Origin: Madurella fahalii | Lineage: Eukaryota > Ascomycota > Sordariomycetes > Sordariales | Length of the DNA: 64,000 bases | NCBI GenBank assembly: GCA_029876055.1 | Contig: CM056877.1 | Span: 4,650,001 to 4,714,000 of the forward strand | Direction of reading: 5' to 3' | Shown: positions 23,697-34,897 of the stretch, piece by piece | How the letters are laid out: every line of letters begins with the position of its first letter | Position numbering within the stretch: position 1 is the stretch's first letter | The notes under the pieces: model-generated | What the model was told of the DNA's origin: nothing | Databases searched by the model: none | The model's input: the letters and a program-made list of their open reading frames with translations, nothing else | Position numbers and translations under genes: made by a program

Positions 23697-25138
23697 CTAA
23701 TGGTTCCTGGCATCGCAAGGGTCATGTACAAAGCGAACGTTAACCCCCGGATATTCCCTTTTGAAAATGGCGTCTCCCGTGAGGGCCTTCCACGCGCTGT
23801 TTGCTTGGGCACGATAGCTGCCGAAGCGCCATTCAAGGACGTTGATGGAATGACCAGCGGCCAAGACGTCGATGCTTTCAAGCTGGAAGTCGAAGCGGCG
23901 CCGGAAGTAATCCATGAGGAACTCAATGTTGATGATGTCCGGCGGCCCGGAGACGATTATCGCCCGTGTGTGGTCTTCGGGGACCCATTCGGGCTGCTCA
24001 ACTGCATTTCTATTGTACCGCACCCTGGCACGACAGTTACCAACAATCAGGCCGCGCTTATCCGGGCCGTTGCACTGGGCGAGGAGCGTCTGGGCCGCGG
24101 TCGGGGTGAAAAAGGTGACTTTCGCTGCCGAGAACGGGTGGCGGCCGTCGGGCGGATTCACGACGGTGGCGTAGACTTTGCCAACGTTGCGGATGGCGGC
24201 AAGAAGCTCCCCCACCGTGACGTTAGGCGGGAGCCCGGTGATCCAGAGCGAGCAGTTCAGCTCGTCGGGGATGTTGGCAGGTCGGTTGCTTCGCAACGCG
24301 ATATTACCCATATAGTTAGGTGAGCACCCCGCCGCCACTCGCCTCGCGATCTCCCTCCTAGTAGGGCGCTCACGCCTTCGCCGAACGGCTGATGACACCA
24401 TGTCCATAGGCTGGAAGGACCCAGTAGGCCCTTGGGCATGTTGCACTATATCTGTAGATGCGCCAGGAGCGGCGGCGGGCTTCGGATGGGGTCGCAACTG
24501 GTGACCGGTTTGAACGTTTGAATCGTTCTGAGTTAGGTAGTTTGGACCTGAAACAGCTAGATTGTCGTGAGTGTGACGGTAAGAGGATGCAGAGGGCTGT
24601 AAGCACCGGAATTGTTAGTAAATCGGCATCGGCAGTAGGAAAGGTAACAGTTGCTCCCGGTAACTTACTGCAGATGGACTGATGAAACCATGCTCGGCAG
24701 GCTGGTACCCTAGGTTCCAGGGAGTCAAGTGCTGTATACACAGACATGGTGAGCTACTCTGTACTGAAGGGAACGGAGAGGGACGGGAGAACAACTAGTA
24801 ACTGCTCACGATATGAATGGGTCACTTACAGCGGCTGACGTGATGGCGCCGAGCATATGGTGACCGTGAGCCCCACCAATGGAACTGGGCATCGTGACTC
24901 CGCTTTCCTTGATTCCGAAGTCGGGAACAGGCACTGGGGGCTGGCTATGCTGGACAGCGAAAGCAGGAGGGCCGCCGGCTTGATTCAGGCCGTCGCCCAA
25001 TGCCGTGCCGAAGCCGTGCCCGGCCCGGGATTGTAGAGTATGGGGTGGAAAATCAAGGTCGGAATACTCTTCGTCACCCTCCCGAGGCTGGGTAGGCCGG
25101 AGCCTACCGGCAATCCAACGTCCGCTATTCATTTCCAA
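23697..25138 (-). CDS. RNA recognition motif (RRM) protein
   Basis: Three exons, 25138-24830, 24731-24669 and 24596-23697, all in phase 0, give 423 residues. Intron 2 has a clear TTACTAAC branch site and TTACAG acceptor. The N-terminal 200 residues are Pro/Gly/Gln-rich and disordered. An RRM follows at about 238-310: RNP2-like SLWITGLPP (240-248) and an RNP1-like strand HPFSAAKVTFF (278-288), the latter degenerate compared with the consensus aromatic pattern. A second folded part (about 325-423, RAIIVSGPPDIINIEFLMDY to the end) may be another RRM-like fold with YFRRRFDFQLESIDVL. Probable RNA-binding protein; target unknown. No nuclear localisation signal is certain, but RRRRERPTRREIARR (about 197-211) is strongly basic. 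Confidence 0.85.
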
Positions 25139-25754
25139 CCAGGTCTGTCGCTGACGTTCAGAGTCAGCTTAGCGAAACCTTCGAGAAAAAGGAAGGGAAA
25201 AAGGGATTGGACTTTATGTTTTCATGGAGAAGCAGTTTCGTTTTTCAGGAGTGAAGATCCGGAGAAGGTGGGTCGAATCTGTCACGTCCGATCCCAGACG
25301 ATAAATATGCTTTGCTCGACGCGTTTTCGACAGTTGTTGCTGGATCTGACTGCTTAAAAGAAGAATTTGGGAGCAGAGTGAGAAGGAAAGGTGGGAAGAA
25401 ATGGTCCCAGGAGGAAATTTAAAAGATCAGAAGCTTAGCCTGGAGAGAGCGCAAAAGTGAAGTTGGGGATGTATATCAGATGGAAATATTCAGGGCAGCA
25501 GTGCTCAATTCACTTAACTCCCAGCTGCACCTTCTCAGTTGTCGTGGCCGGCTTGTTCGTCTGACGTTATGAAATAATCGGAGAGCGCCAGACTCCTGTA
25601 TTCCCATTGTAGCAAACCGTTAGCGGACTGTGTCAAGACGGCTACGGCCTGGCAGCCACTGGCGGTAGCTAAATGCGTGAAATATTGGTAAGTCAAGGGC
25701 AGAATTCCGTATAAAACAGGACCATCGGCCGCAACTCATCCAAGGCACAGCATC
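25139..25754. other. Intergenic, divergent 5' regions
   Basis: No gene seen. A tataaaa motif near 25711-25717 lies about 40 bp upstream of the ATG at 25755. Confidence 0.5.
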
Positions 25755-26163
25755 ATGACCTCAATTGCCCGCCATTGCGATGATTCCGACAGCGAATGGG
25801 TCACCCTGAAATACGACGCCATTGCCGCGAAAGTCGTTGTAGCCGACAAGGCACTCAACTACCTCAATATCGAAGGAAACCTGCCCGAACTCGTCAATGA
25901 TGCCGTTAGCATTGCTTGCTGCTTGCCGTGTAAGGCGCTATATCTCCGAAGACGCTAAGCTAGCGGGTGTTCTTAGTCATAAAAGAATCCTCCGACCTCG
26001 AGTCCTGTACGGTCATATTCGAAATTGCAATGAGAACACAGGGTTTAACCCCTTCCTCGCTAAGGCATTAAGTAGCGCTCTTCACGAGAGACGCCTCCAA
26101 ATTTTGATTCCGGTCTCGATTTATGACGACGAGCCGGGCACCTGGAACCCGGATTGCCATTGA
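25755..26163 (+). CDS. Small two-exon hypothetical protein
   Basis: Exons 25755-25927 and 25977-26163 join in phase 2 across a 49-bp intron (GTGTAA...CTTAG), giving 119 residues starting MTSIARHCDDSDSEW. Both exons look coding: the first has WVTLKYDAIAAKVVVADKAL and LPELVNDAVSIACC, the second ILRPRVLYGHIRNCNENTG and QILIPVSIYDDEPGTWNPDC. The splice is my inference; without it the first frame stops at 25958. I recognise no family. No signal peptide or membrane helix. A TATA-like site lies upstream. It could be a real small gene or the remnant of a larger one, since the neighbouring 26.7-27 kb is decayed sequence. Confidence 0.4.
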
Positions 26164-26771
26164 GCAGGCAAATTACGGCTGCCAAATCTCTTATAGTCAC
26201 CACAAGGGGCTAACATCTATGTCGGGTTCCGATCTCCTGAAAGCAAGATCTTGCAAGACCCGGAAAGGCCAGGTGGAATGGGACCTTGAGAGAATGAACA
26301 GCCACCTTGGCAATATATGTACGTAAATGGTTTGGATAGGGTTAAGTCAACATGAAGCTCAAGACCCCAGGCGACTAGGAGAATGGGAGCAATGAAAAGT
26401 CGGTGGCTTCTGTTGGTCGGGACATGCAAAAATAGGACGAGACGGCTCAACTTCAGGGGTATTATTGTCTCTAACATCTGATAGGAGAATAACCAATTAT
26501 ATATCGACCGCCTTCAGTCAATAAAATAACAAGCTCAATGCTTCGAGTTGATAAGCACCCTTGAGTCTTGTCCTAGGCAGGTGATGATAGTTTCCAACAA
26601 TCAAGAGAAGACAGGCCGCAAACTCACCGGACACACCATCGTAACTAGAATCACACATGGGGTTGGCCCGACAGGATTGCGCAGGTTGCGGAACATGGAG
26701 AGCAAAGCAACACCACACAGCGCATCAGCCTAGAGTATGCAAGCGAGAAAGCTGCCAGGTGATTGTGTCTG

Positions 26772-26950
26772 CGGGGATAACCAAGATACGCTTCCCGTAG
26801 GCATACAGAGCTCGCAATCAAGCGATGCGCGCTCATTAAGGGTCTGATCCAGAAGATTCAGTGCCGATTATTGCACCTATAAATAGAGATTTGTATAGTG
26901 GGGAGATCTAATTATGGGAGGAAAATCGCGCAACTAGTTGACCGGCGCGT
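26772..26950 (-). pseudogene. Decayed copy of the NLR gene's exon 2
   Basis: This stretch aligns without large gaps to 31394-31578, exon 2 of the NLR gene, in the same orientation. Shared landmarks on the plus strand are ggataaccaagatacgcttc against ggattaccaaggtacgcttc, and caactagttgaccgg against caaccagttaatgccaccgg, with similar spacing (about 180 bp). The copy has many substitutions and stops, so it is not translatable. Flanking sequence may hold more decayed NLR sequence that I could not align by eye. Confidence 0.7.
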
Positions 26951-27596
26951 GTGGACTATATCCATCAAATAATGGGCAGAGGTTTTCATTTCATCTCAGT
27001 GTTCCATTCGTTGCAGTATGATTTAAACCAGGTTGTAACTGGTATTGGATGGGATGAGAATGGGGTTACACTTCACCGTAGTTCGTACAGTACAACATGG
27101 AGGGCAGCGGTTACGACGGCTGCGGACATCTTCTCTCGCGTGATGAATTTGTGTTATATCAGCAAGCCATCGGCGAGAATCAACGGAGACAGAACGGCTG
27201 GTTCAGAATGTCATGCTCCGCTATGGCAGGTCGAATGTCATGTCCATCTAGACACACGGTGGCCGGTCTGGTGGCAACCTACCCTCGTCCTGGAGTTAGA
27301 AGGGTGGAACATCGAGGGGGCGCGGTAGTTTTTTATTGTACCGCCTTTGCTCTGAATATGATGATGGGATTAATGCGAGCTTCAAGTTAGAATCAAAATT
27401 AACTTATTCATTCACAGCCTCATATATGTAGAGTCATACATGCGATTAGTACTCAGATAGGAATCGTTGAACCGGTTGATTATAGAACAGGCCAAGCAGG
27501 GCAACACCACACAGCGCCTTAACACCGAATAAAGACAATGAACAGTACGCCATTACCTCCCTTGATCTCGAAAAAGGGCTCTCTTGAGCAAGGTTG
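26951..27596. other. Degenerate region downstream of the NLR gene
   Basis: No intact gene. Probably NLR 3' region plus decayed sequence. A 17-nt motif at 27501-27517 is repeated exactly at 26707-26723. Confidence 0.4.
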
Positions 27597-30500
27597 CTAT
27601 CCTGAGCCTTCTAACAGCACCCTGCCTCGGGCCGTAAATGGATGCTGAGGCCCAAAAGTCGTATCAAGCAGGCTAACCAGTTCTCCGAGGTTAGGCTTCA
27701 CATCTTGTTTGCGGCCGGATGCTGCGAGATAACCTGCATTCGCCAGCTCGACTTTCAGTCGGACCGGGTTCTCGGGGCGGAGAGTGGCCCTCACAAAGCT
27801 CAACGCGGGCGCTAACGCGTCTGCTGCCTGGTCGTGCAGGCCGAGACGGACGAGCGTCTCCGCGAGGGCGGTCCTGGTGTGCGCCTGGTCGGAGCGGCCG
27901 TCGGGGTAGTGCGCCAGCTGGGTTGCGAGCACCTCCCTGAGCTCCGCCACGGCGGGCTCGAGCTCTCCCCTCTCCGCCTTCAGGACCGCGAGCTCGAGCT
28001 GGCACCGCAGCGTGGAGTGGGCGTGCGGGCCGTGCAAGCCCCGCTCGGCGGCCAGCGCGCGGTCCAGGCACTCGTAGGCCTCATTGTAGAGCCCTTCCTC
28101 GCGGTTGAGCACACCCATGTTGAAGAGAGTGCGCAGCTGCGCCGTCTCTCGCTCCTGGCTGAAGCCGAGCGCCTCTTGGCCCTGCCACGCCACATCCAGC
28201 ATGCTACGCGCCTGGGGGTACCGCCCCAGCAGCCGGTACAGCATGCCCAGCGCGTTGGTGGTGCGGAGCGTCAGTGGGTGGCCCGGCCCGAGGAGCGTCT
28301 TGAATTCGTGGCGGACATCGAGGTAGTCCTGAAGCGCGACGTTCCAGTGCCCGAGCTCCTGCAGGATCAGCGCACGGCGGTACTTGAGAGTGACGAGGTG
28401 TGTTGCTCCGCCGTCGTCGTCCACAGCGGCGGACGCCTGGGCGATAACCCGCTCCAGGAGCTCGAGCGCATCTTGGTGCCGCCCGAGATGGCGGTACACA
28501 ATGCCGAGGATCGATGCCGCCTCGCGTCCAAGGCGGCCCATGGCGCCTGTTGGGTCCTCTACGTCGTTCTCCATGACTTCTCGCAGGAGACGCTCCGCTT
28601 CTTGGTACCGGAAACACCGGTGGTGCACGAATGCGAGCTCGAACCGGGCGGTCAAGGTATCCGAGTGGCGCGAGCCGACGAGCCTCGTCAGAGAGGCGAC
28701 CGACTCGGCAAGGATGGCCTCTGCTTCCTTGTAACGAGACAACAGCGTAAGGACCTGCCCCAGGCGGCGTTGGGAATTAGCCACCAGATGCGGCGTGCAG
28801 GCCGAGGACTCGACATCCTGCTGGGCGACGATGGCGGCGAAGATTTCCTCGGCTTTTTGGAGTCTGGCGTTATCTTGGAAGAGGACGCCTATGTAGAATA
28901 GGGCCATTGCGGCGTATCGATGGAGGAGGATCATGGCAAACATGTCCTTGGCTCCTTCTTGGTCCAGGAGTCCGATGCAATGCTCGGCATGCGGCAGGGC
29001 CCGAGACAGGAGATCACGGACATTCTTGTCCGTGGCCCGATTTGCGTTATACGCCCTATCTAACGCGCCCCCAACAATCACGACAGCCTCGATAAGCTTC
29101 TGCCGCCTTGCTGCCGGACCGAGCCTCTCGCGGCCCCACGCGTGCACAAGGGGGTGAATATAGACATTGCCGTCTCCGTTGTTTCGCTTCGCTAAAGACA
29201 CGGAGAAGATCTTCCCCATTGCGTCGGTCAGCTTGAGCTCGTTTCGAGACAGATCCCTCAGCCATGAGAACTCGTCATCGCTCTCCGAGTTTTTGTAGGC
29301 AGCTGACGGCGGAAAAGGAAAGCTGAGAAGGCCTTCCCAGAAGGTGGAGCGGTGCAAGAACGCCAGGACTGTCAGGAGCTCGGCGGCAGTTGCGTCCTCC
29401 TTTTCCAGTCGCCTAAATGACAGCTCCCATGTGGCAAACACGGACACCTGGTTGTTGCCGTTTCCTAGCCCTTCCGCGACGTGGAAGAGCTCGGATCGGT
29501 GTTTCTCAAAGAGCTGGAGATAGCCGCGGAGCGGCATCTGCGCCTTGTTAATGTATACGCCAGCTTGCTCGAGAGCAAGAGGGAGAAAGCCCAAGGCATC
29601 GGCTAACGTTTTAGCATCATCCGCATCTAGAGTGTGGACACTGAATTAGCAGCGGCCATCATTCGACCTCAGCCGCGGCACTGCCCCGGTTGTTTACAGA
29701 TGATCTCGTACCTGAACCGAACCTCAAGCGGAGGCGAGCAGCGCTCAGGAGGATCTCAACAGCGCTCTCCTCTTCAATCTCTCCTACCTCGAGCGGGTAT
29801 CCGAACCTGGCTACGGCTGTCAGGCGAGTGGTAATAATGACCCTGCCCCGTTTGCTTTGCGGGATAAACTTCGAGAGCGGATAGCCGGTAAGGTTATCGA
29901 CGTTGTCAAGAATCAACAGCCAGGAAAAGGGCTCGGCGTCTGACTGCAGAAACTCAATCACGGCTTGTGCAATTTTCGGAAGTGCCTCTTTGTCGGTTGA
30001 GACTTTGCCTGACGGTGATAATAGCGATTGGCCACCGACCGAGAGCTTGGAGACCAAAGAGCTTCGGCCATGGTCATTATCCTCCGTCGTCCGCCGCGCT
30101 GCGTCTACAAACCGCTGCGCGATTACTTGATAGGATATCAAAGTATTGGATTCGTCAACCCCGTCAATCCACAGGACAGCGTCAAAGTCGTCCCGGTGAG
30201 AATAGGCGTAGGCCGCACTGAGCTGGGTTTTCCCAGCTCCTCCAAGGCCATGGAGCACAACCACTCTGCTCTGTCCGCCTGGGGGGGTTTCGAATCCAGG
30301 GGCTCCCGACAAGTGCTCGTGCAGCTTCTTCAGCAGACTGTGCCGTCCCACAAAGTTGCAATTTTGCTGGACCGGCAACGAAAACGGGAGGGTCATAGCT
30401 TTTCCTTGGGGTTGCGCTGTTAACGTGAATCACTTGGATGGTTAACCTCTCGATGTCTTTAGAAGGATAGAAAACAAGTGAAGAAATAGGGGCGGCGTAC

Positions 30501-31786
30501 AACCCGTTGATGCTCTGTCTTGGTGTGCGGCTTCAACTACGTCTAGGGTGCTTGCACCTACGAGGCTCGGCCGGTTGATCATAGATTTAAGATACTCAGA
30601 GACCACCAGATAATCCGGGTCCGATCGACTTCTGAAGCGAACGAGCTCTGTATGGTTTTTATGCATCGGGTAGCTAGGGTTATCACTGCCAGGGATTGAG
30701 GCAGAATCTTGTGGAACTACCTAGGTACCAACGCAAGAACAATGAGTAAGGTAGGTACCTAGTCATCTGTGGGGGGTCTGACGGATACGAAAATGCATGA
30801 TGTAGCCCCCCATGCACCCAAATTACGATCCCGTTGGTGGAACGTTCCCAAGAAAAGAAGGAGGAATGAGAAGGGGGGGCCCGGGGGGGGGGAGGGAGGG
30901 TAGGGAGAGGGGAAGGAGACTCACAAGTGCCTTTTTATTCCATAATATCGGTGTCTTATACGTCTCGTAAAAGAATGCAAGCTCAAGACCTGTACTTATG
31001 GGCTTGAATTGGCTCATTTGCATGCGCAGCCAGTCCGAACCTTCGCGTAAGTGTCGTACGAGGGCGATGTTTGTAGGTGTGAAGGGCGACCCAAGTCGAA
31101 GTAGGAGTGTCGCAAGGGATGCCAGACTGCTCCCGGAATGAGGCGTGCCAAAGAATAGCACCGCAGCAGTACAAATTTTGATGCTGTGCTCTTCCGAGCC
31201 TCGCTTACTCAGATTCGAGTGGATTAGAGCCTGTTTCCTTGCCGTCAGTCTGTATCACAGCGTTTAATGTCCACCAAGACGTACGTACACTCTTGGTAAT
31301 AATTCCGCCCAGGCTATGAGCTATAAATATGATGGGCCGTCTGGTGGTCTGACCTGTTTCAGCAAACTGCTATGTGACCGAGATCGGCAGCTTGGGATTA
31401 CCAAGGTACGCTTCCTGTAGGCACAGAGAGCCTGTAACAGAGCGATGGCGTGTTCATAGAGAGTCTGACTTGGCAAGTCGGTGTAGCCATGTGTCCGGCA
31501 GTTGTACCCATAACTGAGTATTCGTGCATTAGGAAGATCAACAGGAAGAAGATCACGCAACCAGTTAATGCCACCGGTAGACCAGGTCGCTTCCCGATGG
31601 CCATTCAATCCATGAATAGCGATCACGCTAAATAGAACCGCCCCCTTTGTCAGCCGAGTCTGCATTAGATTTAGTTAAGAGTTGCATGATTATGGGCACA
31701 TACTCGACGGTACTATCCTTGCCGTGATGTAAAACATCTAGACCGAGAGCATCGCACGCGCCGGGCCCCCAACGTCCTAACCCCAT
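27597..31786 (-). CDS. NLR: alpha/beta-hydrolase, NB-ARC, tetratricopeptide repeats
   Basis: Seven exons, 31786-31704, 31627-31410, 31353-31289, 31230-30925, 30720-30501, 30416-29712 and 29626-27597, all phase-consistent, give 1208 residues. The start MGLGRWGPG follows an in-frame stop; joining exon 1 to the TTTAG acceptor restores STVDVIAIHGLNGHREATW, typical of the family. Domains: PGAP1/lipase-like hydrolase (about 1-240) with nucleophile elbow AHSLGG (Ser114) and LFFGTPHSGS; NB-ARC with Walker A GLGGAGKT (354-361), Walker B LLILDNVD (464-471) and FLPLALEQAG; a linker with YIHPLVHAWGRERL; and kinesin-light-chain-like TPRs to the C-terminus (TLRTTNALGMLYRLLGRYPQ and similar). Fungal NLRs of this architecture act in self/non-self recognition and cell death control; this one's trigger is unknown. 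A decayed copy of exon 2 lies beyond the 3' end. Confidence 0.9.
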
Positions 31787-32246
31787 GTTCGAGGCTTGGA
31801 TTCCAGGGTCTCAAAGGGCCCCTGCATACAATAACCCCCTGTCGCATGGGCACTTGCAGCCAAAGAGTTAGGGGAATCGGTACGGTTCGGCTGCTGAGCG
31901 ATGTTCCTAGAAATGTTCAATTACGGGCCCCACGGATTCGCCGGGCACCCATTGGGCTCCGAGGACATCATCATAGGCGGCTCTGGCAAGGACTCCTTGG
32001 GCCATTGGACCAGCAGGCTTACCAATCAAGGTACGTTGGGTAAATTAAATTATGGCTGTGCTACTTAGTCCAACCGAAGAGCAAGTGAGGCTCCTTTGCG
32101 GACATTGCAGGATCAAGCCCCTTGGTTTCGGACGGCCGGTAAGCACAGTACCATGGCACCGAGAAGATGGGACCGGCAATGCTTCTGGTTTGAACAGACT
32201 TAATTAATGCCAACTTTGCCATCAATTCCGGCCGGGTAACCCAGAT

Positions 32247-32263
32247 CCCCCCCCCCCCCCCCC
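32247..32263 (+). repeat. 17-nt poly-C run
   Basis: Uninterrupted C run just beyond the 3' end of the dioxygenase gene. Confidence 0.9.
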
Positions 32264-32320
32264 ACCCCTCATCCTTATTTTCCGTTTCTCGTGTGGTAAA
32301 GTGCCTGGCATCTACGTTCG

Positions 32321-33927
32321 TCACGAACAGTTGAATCGCCTTGCGAGCATTCTCTCGGGGGCGCCCGGAGGTTCCATATGCCACACAGGCCGCTGACACC
32401 ATGGCGAGTCCTTCGAGTACTTGAGATCAAAGATGGGCTTTACAATATCGGGTTTGGGCCACGCCAGCTGCTCGTTTCGGAGCCACAGGCGCATGACATG
32501 CCTCTGCCGCGCGGTATCGGGCGCGCCGTCGACGAACGCATCGCGACCGTGCATTACGGCCAGATTGTTCAGCAGGATTATGTCCCCCCGCTTCGCCGAT
32601 ATTGAGAGCTGATTCTCCACCGCGGCGAAGTGCACCATGTCCAACGCCTCAGCCTGCCGCTCCGTCATGGCAGGGATGCCGGGTGTACGGGGCGAAACGG
32701 GCGATCCGGTCAACGGCCGTCGTGAGTAGAAGAACGACGGGCCGTGAGACCCGAACGGAAGGAGGAGAGGTCGTGTATCCCACGACGGCGGGTCGGAGAA
32801 CCTACGAGGCTGTGTGAGCGCGCCGTACCGGCTTGTTTCGACACCTTGCTGACTAAATACTAGTATCTGTAGGCACACTTACCTATCAAACACCCAGTCG
32901 CTCGCCGCCAGTGTATGTATGACGTCTGGACGGTTTGCTGCAATCTGGTTGTAGATTTGACCCGAGGAAGCGATTTTGAACTGGCCGCCTTCAGCAGCGA
33001 CTTCCTGGACATACATGGCCAGAATATCGCATACATCGGTGTGGAAAGGCTTGAGGTATTTCCAGTGTCAGCCGACCTGTTTTCCTTGAGCAATGGACAC
33101 GCTTTTCTCCTACGAATTGAACTTGCCTGTGCCACATTAGAATAGGGTGCTTGCCGCATTTCTGCGCCCGGGAACACGGCCCCTCGGTCTTTTATGTGGA
33201 CTTGAAGAACACAGCTGTTAGTGCTAAAACCCGCTCGCAGCAGCGGCTGCCGAACAAACATGACGAGCGCCTTACTGAGTTTGCTTCCTCCAGCATCCTG
33301 GCTAGCCCTCGCCTCGCCGACATAGCTAGTTATCCCGGCATAGGCTATGACCCTTTCTAGCGGCGAGAGGCGCTGAGGATCAAGACCACGGATGAGGAAA
33401 AACGCCTGTCCGAAATGAATGAGATGGGCAAGCCGTCTCAGTTTGGGCTCCAGATTCGGGAGGGGGAAGGTCTCCGGAGCAACACGATCTGGATCGGGGT
33501 TTGAAGACCCAAGTACAGATTGGGCTCCAGCAAGTGATGTTAGCCTCCCGGTCCGTGAAGTTGGGGATTGATCTGTGGAACCTATAATAAATGCGCGGGC
33601 AGCGGCGCAAATTTCCTCGACGTCGTGGCTAGATAAGTTGTATATATACTTGGATTCATCGTCGAAATCAGAGCCGCGCCAAACACGCGGGGACTGGATG
33701 ATAGCTGGGAACCCGCACGGGACTGTTTGATGCGAGGCTTCTCCGCGCGAACTGGCGAGTCTGTCCACCCGCTCGAGATACGTGGCCAGAGATGGGTCCC
33801 ACTCGATATCGGGAAAGCAACCAGGTCGTTGATCCGCCCGGTCTGGCGGAGCGCAACGGGGTGGGATCAAGACTTGATCCCGCGGCAACGGGTCGATTGC
33901 TGTCTGACCATGAGTGGCTGGCGCCAT
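32321..33927 (-). CDS. TauD/TfdA-type Fe(II)/2-oxoglutarate dioxygenase
   Basis: Four exons, 33927-33276, 33200-33127, 33049-32883 and 32801-32321, phase-consistent, give 457 residues. Non-haem iron oxygenase of the fungal TauD family; substrate unknown, cytosolic (no signal). N-terminal part: PRVWRGSDFDDESKYIYNLS and ETFPLPNLEPKLRRLAHLIH (family-typical), then GITSYVGEA. Metal site HTD (His245, Asp247) in PFHTDVCDILAMYVQ and distal His399 with Arg402 in RHVMRLWLR. GDIILLNNLAVMHGRDAF (His382) precedes it. Intron 2 uses a GC donor (CAG/GCAAGT) with branch CTGAC and acceptor AAG; this junction gives NVAQPFHTD. The first exon contains a stretch (about residues 115-145) that could hide an extra in-frame intron, because a GCTAAC site lies within it. 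Confidence 0.88.
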
Positions 33928-34897
33928 GGTAACCTTGGCCGCTCTGATTGACCGGCCGACGTTTGAAGGCTTGGTTTGGAGTGCGTCAGCGCAGGAAGAC
34001 TACCTTAAATACCTTGCGCAGCAACGGTCCCGTCAAGGGCTGACACGTTTCTGCACTTTTGAGGCTCTGGTTTGGAATTCCCTGATGCACACTAAACACG
34101 GGCAACGGCGGCTCCGATCACAAGGCTCAAGGCAACCGTAACTGCACAACGTACGTACTGTAGGAGGTGGTACAGCCACTAAGCGAGGGCGAGTTGGTGG
34201 GGTTGAGCTGAACTGGTTTGTCACACAAACTGGTCCATTGGCCGCAGATAAGCGACGGGGACATTCCAATCTCTCTTCAAAGCGTAAAGGTCCTCTACCT
34301 TGCCTTACCCATCCAAACCCGTTACAACACGAAGTGTACTATGTAGGCAGTGCAAAACACTCTCACCAACCACTGGGTCCAATGGCTGAGTCTCGCGTGT
34401 ATTCCAGGGCTAGCAAATGTTGTGGAACTCTTGCCACTCGCCTCAGTCCAATCTGAAGGCTTTAAACTAGTTTTTAGAACAAAATCGCCTTGCTAAGTTT
34501 CCTAAGTACCTACTGTAGCACCTGAGCAACGGTACAGGCCCTAGCGACAGCTTGGCGATCATTTCCCTTGCCGTGTTAGACGATACGTAATGCTGCTCAG
34601 GCTTATGTGCCTAAGTAAGCACCAATCGGGGCGAGGAGCTTTCTATCATGATGTTGCTACTCCTTGAGATTTAAGCCCAGCGCTGGCAATGCCATCTTGA
34701 ATGAGCTACGGTTATATGCAATTAGGTACGATCATGGCAACAGTGCCTAGGGTATTTGCTATGTCAAGGCAGTACCCAGCCGGTGTCGTCATTCCACTAC
34801 TCCCAGTCCTGGACAGTAAGATTACCGGGGCCAGTGGCCAGTGACAAGATATCCAACTAGCTTGATGACTTCATTCGTTCTACCCGCCTCCTGGAAT
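33928..34897. other. Intergenic, no gene recognised
   Basis: No convincing coding sequence. The sequence is AT-richer around 34470-34760 and contains several ggtacctaggta-like words that are common in this genome's spacers. Confidence 0.5.

Noticed and set aside
27834..28901. 355-residue plus-strand frame
   Set aside because: Antisense of the TPR-coding exon of the NLR, which has clear family motifs; this frame has none.
31321..31665. NLR start at the Met at 31665
   Set aside because: That Met lies in intron 1. Joining 31704 to the TTTAG acceptor at 31628 gives the family sequence STVDVIAIHGLNGH and an upstream start at 31786.
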